A stretch of 64,000 bases of DNA from Planktosalinus lacus (GCF_014640155.1 NZ_BMGK01000003.1:1-64000), one strand, 5' to 3'; positions 25,638 to 35,656 are shown, counted from the first letter of the stretch. Made by a program: numbers and translations. The notes: a model not told the origin generated them from the sequence alone.

Positions 25638-26237
25638 GTGAAATTGCTTATTTTGGTAATCACTAAATCCGGTTTATTGAAAGAATTATTCCTAAAATAC
25701 AAATCCGTAATCCGCTTTCTCGTTCTCTTTTTGGGGACTTATGTGGTATTAAGCCTCCTCTACAACGCCTATTTACATTTCGGAAAATCTGAAACCTGGT
25801 ATCCAGACCCGGTTACCCATTTAGTAGCCAAACAAACCTCTATCATAACCACAAGTGTGGGGTATAAAGCTGAAATTATTCCGCATGAAAACGAGGCATC
25901 AATGAAGTTATTAATTAATGATCGTTACCTGGCCCGCATTGTGGAAGGCTGCAATGCCTTGAGTGTCATGGCGCTGTTTGCTGCATTTATCGTGGCTTTC
26001 CATCAAAAGTGGAAACCCACCCTGCTTTATATTTTTGTGGGAGCGGTATTAATTTATTGTGCCAACCTCTTTCGCATTGTGCTCTTGGCCATTGCCTTGT
26101 ATGAATATCCGCAGTATGAGAAAATTTTACACGGTGTAGTTTTTCCCGCCATTATTTATGGAATGGTGTTCCTGCTATGGGTGCTTTGGGTGAGAAGAAT
26201 TCCTGCAAAAATAGTTGAGGATGAAAAAACCGTTTAA
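25638..26237 (+). CDS. xrtF: Exosortase XrtF
   Basis: A 199-residue membrane protein. The exosortase catalytic triad is visible: C105 in EGCNALSVMALF, R146 in NLFRIVLL and H165 in ILHGVVFP, within a multi-pass membrane domain. The GTG at 25638 is the longest start; an in-frame TTG near residue 14 (LKELFLKY) is another possibility. Exosortases process C-terminal sorting signals of secreted proteins. Size and the partner gene that overlaps by 17 bp point to the Bacteroidota F type. Confidence 0.85.
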   Translation: MKLLILVITKSGLLKELFLKYKSVIRFLVLFLGTYVVLSLLYNAYLHFGKSETWYPDPVTHLVAKQTSIITTSVGYKAEIIPHENEASMKLLINDRYLARIVEGCNALSVMALFAAFIVAFHQKWKPTLLYIFVGAVLIYCANLFRIVLLAIALYEYPQYEKILHGVVFPAIIYGMVFLLWVLWVRRIPAKIVEDEKTV

Positions 26238-26655
26238 AATAGCATTACTACTGGTCTTATTCGGACTCCTCGTGCTGGTCCGCCTGTTTGAAGCGGACTT
26301 GTTTTATGACCCCTTGCTATCCTTTTTTAAACAGGATTACCTAAACCAAAAAGTACCCGATGTGGAATTCGGAAAATTACTTTTACATACATCCTATCGC
26401 TTCCTGATCAACACTGCCATTTCATTATTGATACTCTGGGTGGCTTTCCGGGACCGAGATGTAATTAAGTTTTCAATGATATTGTATGTGTTGGCTTTTA
26501 TCATCCTACTTCCCTGGATGGCCTGGCTCGTTGCCAACGCCACTCCTGAAAGCAATTACAACATACTCTTTTATGTGAGACGCTTTTTGATTCAACCACT
26601 GTTTGTCTTGCTGTTACTGCCGGCTTTTTATTATCATAAACAGAAAATCAAATAG
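26221..26655 (+). CDS. Exosortase F system-associated membrane protein
   Basis: A 144-residue protein with four hydrophobic segments, starting at ATG 26221 inside the end of xrtF. The N-terminus KIALLLVLFGLLVLVRLFE and the motif LFYDPLLSFFKQDYLN, then LLLHTSYRFLINTAISLLILW, match the small membrane protein regularly found next to xrtF. Its role with the exosortase is unknown. The overlap shows translational coupling. Confidence 0.82.
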   Translation: MKKPFKIALLLVLFGLLVLVRLFEADLFYDPLLSFFKQDYLNQKVPDVEFGKLLLHTSYRFLINTAISLLILWVAFRDRDVIKFSMILYVLAFIILLPWMAWLVANATPESNYNILFYVRRFLIQPLFVLLLLPAFYYHKQKIK

Positions 26656-26710
26656 TTAAGCTTTTTCTAAAAAATACGACGTATTGAAAAATTACTTATC
26701 TTTGCGTGTT

Positions 26711-27145
26711 ATGAAACCCGTTTTTCAGAAAATAGTAAGTCCGCTTATGGCGCTTTTGGTGCTGTTTTCCACCATGTCTTTTACGGTGGATATGCATTAC
26801 TGTGGCGGCCATTTGGTCGATAAAGCCATCTTTTCTGAAGTCAAAAAATGCGGGATGGTTACTGAGCGGAGTCGAAGTATGGAAATGGAATCCAAAACTG
26901 CTGAAAACAATGTTAAAAAATCAAGTTGCTGTGAAGACATTTCCGTGACCGTAGAAGGCCAGGAAGAGTTGAAAATTTCTTTTGATAAACACGAACTGCA
27001 AACACTGCAGTTTGCTTTATTGTTTAGTTATTCTTACGCAAGCCTTTTTGAACCGCTTTCAGAAAAGCACATTCCCTTTGATCAGTATTCCCCGCCCCGG
27101 CTCACTTTAGACCGGTATATCCTCAACGAAACATTCTTAATCTGA
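26711..27145 (+). CDS. HYC_CC_PP family secreted protein (first copy)
   Basis: A 144-residue protein with an N-terminal signal or anchor (about residues 8-24) and the three motifs of this family: MHYCGGHLVDKAIF, SSCCED and YSPPRLTLDRYI. The pattern of Cys and His residues suggests metal or thiol chemistry in the periplasm. A TATCTTTG -7 box (26697-26704) supports ATG 26711 as start over upstream TTG 26684. It contains the in-frame sequence ACTGAGCGGAGTCGAAGT (26861-26878), which looks like a dispersed repeat. A second copy of the family lies at 40402. It opens the copper island. Confidence 0.8.
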   Translation: MKPVFQKIVSPLMALLVLFSTMSFTVDMHYCGGHLVDKAIFSEVKKCGMVTERSRSMEMESKTAENNVKKSSCCEDISVTVEGQEELKISFDKHELQTLQFALLFSYSYASLFEPLSEKHIPFDQYSPPRLTLDRYILNETFLI

Positions 27146-27240
27146 TTTTAAATTTTAGTTTGACTTCTTCCCGAAGCATATTGTAGGGTTTTTTAAAATC
27201 CCCTGCGGTTAACAATTACTAAAATTCAAAATCATTTTTT

Positions 27241-30200
27241 ATGTTTTCAAAACTCATAAAATACTTTTTACACAACAGGCTGGTTACAGTCATCTTGCTG
27301 CTGTTCTTTATAGGATGGGGGATGGTAACGGCCCCTTTTGACTGGGATACAGGCTTTCTTCCCAGCGACCCCGTTGCAGTAGATGCCATTCCTGATATTG
27401 GCGAAAATCAGCAAATCGTTTTTACAGAATGGCCCGGAAGATCCCCTCAGGATATTGAAGACCAGATTACCTATCCGCTTACGTCTTCCTTGTTGGGAAT
27501 CTCAGGAGTAAAGTCCATTCGTAGTACATCTATGTTCGGCTTCTCCAGTATCTACATCATCTTTGAAGAAGGGGTGGAGTTTTACTGGTCGCGCAGCCGT
27601 GTGCTGGAAAAGCTGAGTTCGCTGCCTGCCGGTTTGTTGCCCGATGACGCTCAACCCACGTTGGGCCCGGATGCAACCGCACTTGGTCAGGTGTTTTGGT
27701 ACACCCTCGAAGGCCGCGACCGGGACGGCAATGTTACCGGTGGCTGGGACCTTCACGAAGTGCGTAAAGTGCAGGATTACTATGTGAAACTCGGTTTAAG
27801 CGCTGCCGAAGGTGTTTCGGAAGTGGCTTCCATTGGGGGTTTTGTACAGGAGTATCAAATAGACGTCAACCCTGATGCCCTCAAGGCCTACAACATTGGT
27901 ATCGATAAAGTGATGATGGCGGTAAATAACTCAAACCGTGATGCAGGTGCCAAAACACTTGAAGTCAACAAGGTGGAATACCTGGTGCGGGGCTTGGGAT
28001 ATATCAAATCGATTGAAGATATAGAAAATACCGTGGTTACCGAAACCGATAACAAACCGGTTTTAATTAAAGACATAGGAACCGTTGCCCTGGGCCCGGC
28101 AGAACGTCGTGGTGTGCTCGATAAAGGAGGTGCTGAGGTTGTGGGTGGCGTGGTTGTAGCGCGTTACGGGTCCAATCCGTTGCAGGTGATTGAAAATACC
28201 AAGCAGAAAATAGCGGCCATGGCTTCAGGCATGCCTGAAAAAGTCCTGGCTGACGGCACGGTCAGTAAATTGACCGTTGTTCCATTCTATGACCGCACCC
28301 AGTTGATCAATGAAACCATTGCCACACTGGAACACGCCCTTTCTCACGAAATTCTCATCAGTATTATTGTAATCATCGTGCTGGTGCTCAACCTGCGGGC
28401 CTCGTTACTGATTTCAAGTTTGCTGCCCATAGCGGTTTTAATGACCTTTATCGTGATGCGCTATTTTGGGGTGGATGCCAATGTGGTGGCGCTTTCCGGT
28501 ATAGCCATTGCCATTGGGGTGATGGTCGATGTGGGGATTGTTTTTGTTGAAAATACGGTCCGGCATCTCGAGTTTCCGGAAAATATGGGTGCACGGGGTA
28601 AAAAGTTACTCAACGTGATTTATAAAGCCACGATCGAAGTAGCACCGGCGGTAACAACCGCCCTGGCAACAACTGTCGTGAGTTTTCTGCCCGTGTTCTT
28701 TATGGAAAATGCAGAAGGAAAGCTTTTCAAACCACTGGCATTTACCAAAACTTTTGCACTGGTGGCATCCTTTATTGTGGGGATTGTCATTTTACCAATG
28801 CTTTCTTATTATGCGTTCAATTTTAAGATAAAAAAGGAAAAGTGGAAACAATTCTCCAACATCTTTTTGATTGTAATGGGTATTGTCTTGTGGTTGTATT
28901 TTAGCTTTTGGTTGCCTTTGGCATTGACAGCTATTGGAATCCTGAAAATTCTCGAAACCAAAAAACCGGAGCTTTTAGGAAAATATACTTCCCGCATTAT
29001 ATTGGGATTGATCCTGGCGGTCTCTGTTTTATTTTTAACCGAAGAATGGCTGCCCTTGGGATACCGTAATACACTGGTGACCAATTACATTTTTGTATTG
29101 GTGTTACTGGCGCTGATATTGGTGATTCTTTTCAGTGTGGTTAAGTTTTACCGCCATATACTCACCTGGTGCCTGGAAAACAAAGGCAAGTTTTTATTGT
29201 TGCCGCTCATCACAATCTTGTTTGGCGCAATGATCTGGTTTGGGTTCCCGAAACTGTTTGGCTTCGCTGCTTCAGGTTTTGATAAAGTGGGAGTTAACAT
29301 CCGCACAACTACTGTCTGGTCAAGTATGACGCATACGTTCCCGGGAGTGGGTAAAGAGTTTATGCCTTCACTGGATGAAGGAAGCTTTTTACTGATGCCC
29401 ACGGCCATGCCCCACGCCGGTATGGAAGCTACCAAAGAGATTCTTCAAAAACTTGATATGGCTGTTACTGCCATACCCGAAGTGGAAATCGCTGTGGGTA
29501 AACTGGGACGCATAGAAAGTGCCCTTGACCCGGCACCCATTTCGATGTTTGAAAATGTCATCAATTACAAACCGGAATATGCTTTAGATGTAAACGGAAA
29601 ACCACAGACCTTTAAAACAGATAACGAGAAGCGGTTTGTTTTGAAATCGGGTGACACCCTTTCCAATGAAGAAGCCTTGAACAACGGATTTTCCACTTCT
29701 GATTTAATCGAAGATGAGGACGGGGCTTATTTCAGAAACTGGCGGGAACATATCAACAGCCCCGATGATATTTGGGACGAAATTGTCAATGCAACCCGCC
29801 TGCCCGGGGTGACCTCAGCACCTAAACTGCAACCTATAGAAACCCGTTTGGTGATGCTACAAACCGGAATGCGGGCACCCATGGGAATCAAAGTGTTCGG
29901 GCCCGACCTGCAAACCATTCAGGATTTTGGAACCCAACTGGAAACGCTGTTGAAAGAAGTCCCTTCGGTGAAAACAGAAGCTGTTTTTGCTGACAGGATT
30001 GTGGGCAAGCCCTATCTGGAGATAGACATCAACCGTCCGGCAATTGCCCGTTATGGCCTGAGTATTGAAGAAGTACAAACCACTATTGAAACGGCTGTAG
30101 GCGGTATGGAAATCACCACAACGGTGGAAGGAAGGGAGCGATTCCCCGTGCGGGTGCGGTATCCGAGGGAATTGCGCGATGACCCTGCAAGCGTCGAACG

Positions 30201-31062
30201 CATTTTAGTGCCCACAAAAAACGGCGCGCAAATCCCGCTGGGCGAACTGGCAGAAATCACCTATGTGCGCGGACCCCAAATGATCAAGAGTGAAGACACG
30301 TTCCTTGTGGGCTATGTGTTGTTTGACAAAAAAGAAGATTTTGCTGAAGTGAATGTGGTTGAAGATGCACAAAAACACATCGCTGATAAAATTGATTCCG
30401 GCGAACTGAAAGTGCCTTCCGGGGTGAGTTACACGTTTTCAGGAAATTATGAAAATCAGGTGCGGGCAGTAGAACGTTTGGCCATTGTGATTCCCATCAG
30501 TTTGATTATCATTTTCCTGTTGCTGTACTTCCAGTTCAAAACGGTGATTGCCTCATCCATTCACTTCTCGGGGGTATTTGTGGCTTTTGCAGGAGGGTTT
30601 ATCATGATTTGGCTGTATGGACAAGGCTGGTTTATGGATTTTTCTCTGGCAGGTATGAATATGCGAGACCTCTTCCAAATGGGCACCATCAATTTGAGTG
30701 TCGCGGTATGGGTTGGGTTTATCGCTCTCTTTGGAATCGCTACCGATGATGGGGTATTGATGGGAACCTATATCCATCAGGTATTTGAAAAAAACAATCC
30801 GCAAACAGTCAAAGCCGTGCGCGATTCTGTGATGGAAGCCGGCCTGAAACGGGTGCGGCCGGCGATGATGACCACAGCCGTGACCATTATTGCACTCATA
30901 CCGGTATTGACATCCACAGGAAAAGGTTCAGACATTATGGTACCCATGGCCATTCCCATTGTGGGAGGTATGGTTATCCAGATCATGACCATTTTTGTGG
31001 TGCCGGTGTTACAGGCCTACTGGAGGGAGACTGTTGTTAAAAATAACGAAACCATTGAATAA
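27241..31062 (+). CDS. cusA: Heavy-metal RND efflux pump, CusA/CzcA type
   Basis: A 1273-residue inner-membrane proton-driven exporter. Key points are IPDIGENQQIVFTEWPGRSP near the N-terminus, the membrane charge motif DVGIVFVEN in segment 4, MPSLDEGSFLLMPTAMPHAG in the porter domain with Met residues suited to copper or silver, and the closing membrane block VGGMVIQIMTIFVVPVLQAYW. E. coli CusA has about 1047 residues; the extra ~220 sit mainly between membrane segments 6 and 7 (about residues 520-660, several extra hydrophobic stretches) and in a region around 770-850. It heads the cusACB operon. Confidence 0.93.
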   Translation: MFSKLIKYFLHNRLVTVILLLFFIGWGMVTAPFDWDTGFLPSDPVAVDAIPDIGENQQIVFTEWPGRSPQDIEDQITYPLTSSLLGISGVKSIRSTSMFGFSSIYIIFEEGVEFYWSRSRVLEKLSSLPAGLLPDDAQPTLGPDATALGQVFWYTLEGRDRDGNVTGGWDLHEVRKVQDYYVKLGLSAAEGVSEVASIGGFVQEYQIDVNPDALKAYNIGIDKVMMAVNNSNRDAGAKTLEVNKVEYLVRGLGYIKSIEDIENTVVTETDNKPVLIKDIGTVALGPAERRGVLDKGGAEVVGGVVVARYGSNPLQVIENTKQKIAAMASGMPEKVLADGTVSKLTVVPFYDRTQLINETIATLEHALSHEILISIIVIIVLVLNLRASLLISSLLPIAVLMTFIVMRYFGVDANVVALSGIAIAIGVMVDVGIVFVENTVRHLEFPENMGARGKKLLNVIYKATIEVAPAVTTALATTVVSFLPVFFMENAEGKLFKPLAFTKTFALVASFIVGIVILPMLSYYAFNFKIKKEKWKQFSNIFLIVMGIVLWLYFSFWLPLALTAIGILKILETKKPELLGKYTSRIILGLILAVSVLFLTEEWLPLGYRNTLVTNYIFVLVLLALILVILFSVVKFYRHILTWCLENKGKFLLLPLITILFGAMIWFGFPKLFGFAASGFDKVGVNIRTTTVWSSMTHTFPGVGKEFMPSLDEGSFLLMPTAMPHAGMEATKEILQKLDMAVTAIPEVEIAVGKLGRIESALDPAPISMFENVINYKPEYALDVNGKPQTFKTDNEKRFVLKSGDTLSNEEALNNGFSTSDLIEDEDGAYFRNWREHINSPDDIWDEIVNATRLPGVTSAPKLQPIETRLVMLQTGMRAPMGIKVFGPDLQTIQDFGTQLETLLKEVPSVKTEAVFADRIVGKPYLEIDINRPAIARYGLSIEEVQTTIETAVGGMEITTTVEGRERFPVRVRYPRELRDDPASVERILVPTKNGAQIPLGELAEITYVRGPQMIKSEDTFLVGYVLFDKKEDFAEVNVVEDAQKHIADKIDSGELKVPSGVSYTFSGNYENQVRAVERLAIVIPISLIIIFLLLYFQFKTVIASSIHFSGVFVAFAGGFIMIWLYGQGWFMDFSLAGMNMRDLFQMGTINLSVAVWVGFIALFGIATDDGVLMGTYIHQVFEKNNPQTVKAVRDSVMEAGLKRVRPAMMTTAVTIIALIPVLTSTGKGSDIMVPMAIPIVGGMVIQIMTIFVVPVLQAYWRETVVKNNETIE

Positions 31063-31063
31063 C

Positions 31064-32317
31064 ATGAAAACAATGTATAGATATATAATTTTAGGATTGT
31101 TGGTGCTTGGTATCGCAAATCAGGGGGTGCATTCACAATCCCTGGACGATTACTTAAAAGAAGCTGCAGAAAACAATCCGGAGCTGAAAGCAGATTATGC
31201 CGGCTTTGAAGCAGCTTTGCAAAAAGCCCCTCAGGTAGCGAGTCTGCCCGACCCTACCTTAACCGTAAGTGCTTTTGGTCGTATGATTGAAACCCGCCTG
31301 GGAGCACAGGAAGCGCGCTTTTCATTGACGCAGATGTTTCCGTGGTTCGGTACGCTGAAAGCGCAGGAAGATGCTGCTACAGCTGCTGCACAGGCCCGTT
31401 TTCATCAGTATATCAATCAGCGCAGCCTGTTGTTTGTCGATGTCAAAACCCGCTATGCCGAATTGTATGTGCTGGAAAAAACCATTGCACTCAAAGAAGA
31501 AAACCTGAACATACTCGACAGCTACCGCGAACTCGCCTTAAGTGGTTTCAGAAGTGGGAATGCCCCTATGGTGAATGTGGTAAAAGTAGATATGGAACGC
31601 GAAGCGGCAATCACAGAAATTGAGTTGTTGAAAGATAGAAAGAAGCCGCTGGAAGTTCAATTCAACCTGCTTTTAAACCGGGAGAAGGAATTGCCGGTAG
31701 TGATATCTGACTCACTAAAGTTGGAACAGAATCTCGCTTCAATGAAGGAACCGGAAAATGACATACCCTTTGAAGAACATCCCACCTTGGTAGCTTTGGA
31801 CAGTGAAAAGACCGCTTTAAACAGCCGCATTACCGCAATTGAAAAGGACGGATTGCCAAAGTTTGGGCTCGGAGTCGATTATTCCATTATTTCCAAACGC
31901 ACGGATGCCAATCCGGAAATGAACGGACAAGATGCCATTATGCCAATGGTTTCCGTGACACTACCCATTTTTCGAAAGAAATACAAAGCAGCAAAAAAGG
32001 AAGTGGAATTTATGCAAGTGGAAGTAGAAGCACGGCAAACGGCTCAAAGGAACAATTTGCAAAGCAGTTATGAAATGAATCTCTATGAAATGAATCAAAC
32101 GGAAAAGCTTTTAAAACTCTATGAAGAACAACTGGAGCGCATTGATCAGGCCACGAGCTTGTATGTTTCCGGTTTTGCTAACAATACAGCCGACTTTGAA
32201 GAGGTTTTAAGGATGAACCAACAAAAAATATTATTACAAACCCAACAGTTTGAAGCCCTAAAAAATGGCTTTATCGCTCAGGCACAACTGGAATACGTAC
32301 GTTCTAAAACAGAGTAA
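31064..32317 (+). CDS. TolC-family outer membrane efflux protein, CusC-like
   Basis: A 417-residue protein with a signal peptide (MKTMYRYIILGLLVLGIANQ) and the repeated long helices of the outer membrane efflux family (DDYLKEAAENNPELKADY, then LSLTQMFPWFGTLKAQ-like FSLTQMFPWFGTL, and MVSVTLPIFRKKYKAAKKEVE). It forms the outer membrane channel of the tripartite pump. It begins one base after the cusA stop. I reject the in-frame upstream start at 30995 because it lies inside cusA and before the signal peptide. Confidence 0.9.
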   Translation: MKTMYRYIILGLLVLGIANQGVHSQSLDDYLKEAAENNPELKADYAGFEAALQKAPQVASLPDPTLTVSAFGRMIETRLGAQEARFSLTQMFPWFGTLKAQEDAATAAAQARFHQYINQRSLLFVDVKTRYAELYVLEKTIALKEENLNILDSYRELALSGFRSGNAPMVNVVKVDMEREAAITEIELLKDRKKPLEVQFNLLLNREKELPVVISDSLKLEQNLASMKEPENDIPFEEHPTLVALDSEKTALNSRITAIEKDGLPKFGLGVDYSIISKRTDANPEMNGQDAIMPMVSVTLPIFRKKYKAAKKEVEFMQVEVEARQTAQRNNLQSSYEMNLYEMNQTEKLLKLYEEQLERIDQATSLYVSGFANNTADFEEVLRMNQQKILLQTQQFEALKNGFIAQAQLEYVRSKTE

Positions 32318-32319
32318 TT

Positions 32320-34068
32320 ATGGAAACAAGAAATAAAAATAGAATAAAAGCGATTGCGATACTGGTACTGGGATTACTCCTGGGTTGGTTGATTTTTGGC
32401 GGAAGCGGTCAAACCGAAAATGAGCATGCGCATGAAGATGTGTCAGAAGATACCATTTGGACCTGCTCCATGCACCCGCAAATCCAGCAACCGGAACCCG
32501 GTGATTGTCCGCTTTGCGGGATGGACCTTATTCCGTTGGAAGAGGATGAAGGGGGAGACCCTGCTGTATTTGTCATGAGTGAAAATGCGATGCGCCTGGC
32601 CAATGTGAGTACCATGATTGTCGGGAAAAGTGATGCAGTACGCGCCATCCGATTGAATGGAAAAGTGCAGGTAGATGAACGCAATTCTTACTCTCAAAGC
32701 ACACACATTCCCGGGAGGATTGAACAACTGCGCATCAATTTTACGGGTGAAAAGGTTTCCCGCGGACAAACCCTGGCACAAATCTATTCGCCGGAAATGG
32801 TCACGGCTCAACAAGAATTGTTGCAGGCCTATGCCATCAGGACGTCACAACCCGAACTTTTTGAAGCGGCAAAAACGAAGTTGCGCAACTGGAAAATCAG
32901 CAATGCACAGATCGATCAAATTATTGCCAATCAAAAACCACTGGATCGCTTCTACATTCAGGCCGATGTAAGTGGGGTGGTTACCAAGAAGAATGTGGAG
33001 TTGGGCGATTATGTGGAGCGTGGGATGTCCCTGTATGAAATAGCCGATTTAAGTAAATTATGGGTGCTTTTTGATGTGTATGAAAGCCAAATGGCCTGGG
33101 TGAAAGAAGGAAGTGAGATTACGTTTACAGTCAATTCACTTCCCGGGGAAACCTTTGAAGGAACTATTTCTTTTGTAGATCCTTTGTTGAATGCACAAAC
33201 CCGGGTAGCAACGGCACGCGTTGAGGTCAATAACAAAGAGGGCAAGTTAAAACCTGAAATGTTTGCTTCAGGAACGGTACAGGCAGCACCCGGACAAACG
33301 GTTGAAAACGAAATAGTCCTTCCCAAGTCGGCAATTTTATGGACCGGAAAACGTGCCATCGTGTATGTAAAAGAAGGTAAAGGATTTGCCTTGAGGGAAG
33401 TTAATTTGGGATCTGCCTTGGGCGAAAATTACATCGTAAAAAGTGGTTTGTCTGAAGGTGAAGAGGTAGTGGTCAACGGTGCGTTTACCATTGATGCGGC
33501 CGTGCAACTTTCAGGAAGGCCCAGTATGATGAGCCCCCAGGGAGGAAGTACAAATACCGGGCACAATCACGGGGAAACAATTTCAGAAAATGCCCTGGAA
33601 CAAATTGAAAAAGTATCCCTTACTGACGAAGCCAAAAAAGCACTGCAACCCTTATTTAAAAACTATTTTTCCCTGAAAGAACATTTGGCCGAAGATGATT
33701 TTGAAAATGCCCGGGAATCAGGAAAAGAGCTTGAAGAAACTTTAGGGAACATTGACATGAAACAGTTTGAGGGGAAAGCCCATGATGTTTGGATGACTTT
33801 TGAAAAGCAAATGAAAACAGCGCTGGAACCGTTGAAAAAGGAGACAAATATTGAAGGATTGCGTTCCCATTTTCAAACGATTTCAGATGGGCTCATTCAG
33901 TTTATTGAAAAAACTGGGCCTTATGATGAGGTAATTTATGTGCAGCATTGCCCCATGGCAGACAATGACAAAGGAGCCGACTGGCTCAGCCTTTCAAAAG
34001 AGATTAAAAATCCGTATTTTGGAAGTATGATGTTGAAGTGTGGAGAAGTTATAGAAGTAATTAAATAA
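32320..34068 (+). CDS. cusB: RND periplasmic adaptor, CusB type with metal-binding domains
   Basis: A 582-residue protein. An N-terminal membrane anchor (about residues 9-27) is followed by a heavy-metal-binding domain with TCSMHPQIQQPEPGDCPLCG and M, then the adaptor core (hairpin, lipoyl and beta-barrel regions, about 90-400; VSGVVTKKNVELGDYVERG is the lipoyl-type hairpin). The C-terminal ~155 residues form a DUF3347-like helical domain ending in YVQHCPMA and MMLKCGE, whose Cys/Met residues may bind copper. It passes metal to CusA and joins it to the TolC channel. Confidence 0.92.
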   Translation: METRNKNRIKAIAILVLGLLLGWLIFGGSGQTENEHAHEDVSEDTIWTCSMHPQIQQPEPGDCPLCGMDLIPLEEDEGGDPAVFVMSENAMRLANVSTMIVGKSDAVRAIRLNGKVQVDERNSYSQSTHIPGRIEQLRINFTGEKVSRGQTLAQIYSPEMVTAQQELLQAYAIRTSQPELFEAAKTKLRNWKISNAQIDQIIANQKPLDRFYIQADVSGVVTKKNVELGDYVERGMSLYEIADLSKLWVLFDVYESQMAWVKEGSEITFTVNSLPGETFEGTISFVDPLLNAQTRVATARVEVNNKEGKLKPEMFASGTVQAAPGQTVENEIVLPKSAILWTGKRAIVYVKEGKGFALREVNLGSALGENYIVKSGLSEGEEVVVNGAFTIDAAVQLSGRPSMMSPQGGSTNTGHNHGETISENALEQIEKVSLTDEAKKALQPLFKNYFSLKEHLAEDDFENARESGKELEETLGNIDMKQFEGKAHDVWMTFEKQMKTALEPLKKETNIEGLRSHFQTISDGLIQFIEKTGPYDEVIYVQHCPMADNDKGADWLSLSKEIKNPYFGSMMLKCGEVIEVIK

Positions 34069-34073
34069 AAAAT

Positions 34074-34658
34074 ATGAAAAAGATAATAGCTTTAGTACTC
34101 ACAGTTTTCATCATTTCTTGTCAGTCAAATAAAGAAAAAGACGAGCCTGTTGAAGAACACAACCACAGCGATGTAAAAACAGAAGTTGGTGCGTCCAAAA
34201 GTCCGCAAACCTCAACAATGGAAACAATAGGAGGAGCGCACATACATATTGATTACTCGTCTCCAAGAGTTAGAAATAGAATTATTTTTGGAGGACTATT
34301 GGCATATGATGAAGTTTGGCAAGCAGGAGCACACATGGCTACCTGGGTTGAAACTTCAAAAGATTTGACCATTTCAGGCCAGGTTTTATCCAAAGGGAAA
34401 TATGGGTTTTTTATTATTCCAAGTCAGGGTGAATGGACAGTAATCTTTAATAAAAACTGGAATCAACACGGCAAAGATGATTATAACGAAAGTGAAGATG
34501 TCGTCAGATTTAAAGTAGCTCCTGAGTTTTCTGATGAAATTAAAGAAGAATTGGAGTACAAAATTCAGAAAACAGACAATTCAAAAGGTATATTTTCTCT
34601 GGAGTGGGAAAAAGTTAAAATAAGTTTTCCTTTTGTTGTAAATGAAACCAATAATTAA
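34074..34658 (+). CDS. DUF2911 lipoprotein
   Basis: A 194-residue protein with a lipobox (FIISC, residues 12-16), a His-rich linker (EEHNHSDV), then the DUF2911 domain with YSSPRVRNRIIFGGLLAYDEVWQAG and GKYGFFIIPSQGEWTVIFNKNWNQHG. Function of DUF2911 is not established. It begins 5 bp after cusB and belongs to the same transcript, so a periplasmic role in metal handling is plausible. Confidence 0.85.
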   Translation: MKKIIALVLTVFIISCQSNKEKDEPVEEHNHSDVKTEVGASKSPQTSTMETIGGAHIHIDYSSPRVRNRIIFGGLLAYDEVWQAGAHMATWVETSKDLTISGQVLSKGKYGFFIIPSQGEWTVIFNKNWNQHGKDDYNESEDVVRFKVAPEFSDEIKEELEYKIQKTDNSKGIFSLEWEKVKISFPFVVNETNN

Positions 34659-34670
34659 AAATCAGAAAAT

Positions 34671-35126
34671 ATGAAAAGTTATTTAAAATTTACACTGATG
34701 ATGGCGACCTCCTTTGTGATTATGTATGCCGTAATGTTCTTAAATGCAGCCAGTATAGACCACGTGATGCTCAGCACCATGCGCACCTATATGACACTAC
34801 TGATGATTGCACCCATGGCAGTGGTAATGCTGTTGTATATGTGGGGCATGTATAAAAATAAAAAGTTGAACGCACTAATTTTAGCGGTATCGATTGTGGG
34901 CTTTGGCGCTATATATTATATGATGCGGAACCAAACCGGGATTTCGGATGTACAGTATATGAAAGCGATGATTCCACACCATTCTTCGGCTATTTTGACA
35001 AGTGAAAATGCCCATTTACAAGATCCCGAAACCAAAAAACTGGCAGAAGACATCATTAAACTGCAAAAAGAAGAAATCGCCTTGATGAAAGAATATTTAA
35101 AGCGAATAAAAGAGAATAATAACTAA
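34671..35126 (+). CDS. DUF305 membrane protein
   Basis: A 151-residue protein with three membrane segments (about residues 9-25, 37-60, 66-82) and a C-terminal DUF305 helical domain. The domain shows YMKAMIPHHSSAILTSENA, with the paired His and Met residues usual for this ferritin-like fold. DUF305 proteins are frequent in copper-resistance clusters and may bind metal through Met and His. It continues the cus operon. Confidence 0.85.
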   Translation: MKSYLKFTLMMATSFVIMYAVMFLNAASIDHVMLSTMRTYMTLLMIAPMAVVMLLYMWGMYKNKKLNALILAVSIVGFGAIYYMMRNQTGISDVQYMKAMIPHHSSAILTSENAHLQDPETKKLAEDIIKLQKEEIALMKEYLKRIKENNN

Positions 35127-35164
35127 ATTTGAATACAATTAATAACCCTTTAATTTTTAAAACC

Positions 35165-35611
35165 ATGAAAAAAGTACTATTAAGTATCGCTGTTTTGGCA
35201 GCAATAGGAATGACATCCTGTAAAAACCAGACAGAAGAAAAAGAAGAGACAACAGAAATGACTGAAGAAGTCAAAGAAATAGCAATGTCTGAAACCACTT
35301 TCGGTGTCCGCGGTAACTGCAGTATGTGTAAAAGAACAATAGAAGAAGCAGCAAACAGTCTGGAAGGTGTCGCTACGGCAAGCTGGGATGTTGACAGAAA
35401 ACAAATCCACGTCTCTTATGACAAGGAAGTTGTTGATGAGATGAAAATCCACAAGGCCATTGCCGCTTCGGGCTATGATACCGAACAGGTTGCCGGTGAT
35501 GAAGAGGCCTACAAAACACTTCCTGAATGTTGTAAGTATGACCACGAAATGGAAATGAACCTCGCAGAACCTGCTGAAGGTGAAGAAGGGAATCACCACG
35601 AAATGGAATAA
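35165..35611 (+). CDS. Periplasmic heavy-metal-associated domain lipoprotein
   Basis: A 148-residue protein. The start at 35165 begins a signal peptide with lipobox MTSC. An acidic linker precedes an HMA domain (about residues 45-112) with the metal site GNCSMCKRTIEEA in place of the usual GMTCxxC. The C-terminus adds ECCKYDHEMEM and a His/Glu-rich tail that could bind more metal. A related protein is at 43141. It probably traps copper or another soft metal in the periplasm. A terminator follows. Confidence 0.85.
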   Translation: MKKVLLSIAVLAAIGMTSCKNQTEEKEETTEMTEEVKEIAMSETTFGVRGNCSMCKRTIEEAANSLEGVATASWDVDRKQIHVSYDKEVVDEMKIHKAIAASGYDTEQVAGDEEAYKTLPECCKYDHEMEMNLAEPAEGEEGNHHEME

Positions 35612-35621
35612 TATCTTTAAT

Positions 35622-35655
35622 AACCACCTGCAAACTTTGCAGGTGGTTTAATTTT
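35622..35655 (+). terminator. Terminator of the cus operon
   Basis: AACCACCTGCAAA (35622-35634) pairs with TTTGCAGGTGGTT (35636-35648), followed by TAATTTTATT. It closes the transcript that starts at cusA and separates it from the AraC regulator. Confidence 0.8.
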
Positions 35656-35656
35656 A

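Noticed and set aside
30995-31063. Longer start of the TolC-family gene
   Set aside because: It lies inside cusA and would place residues before a clear signal peptide at 31064.
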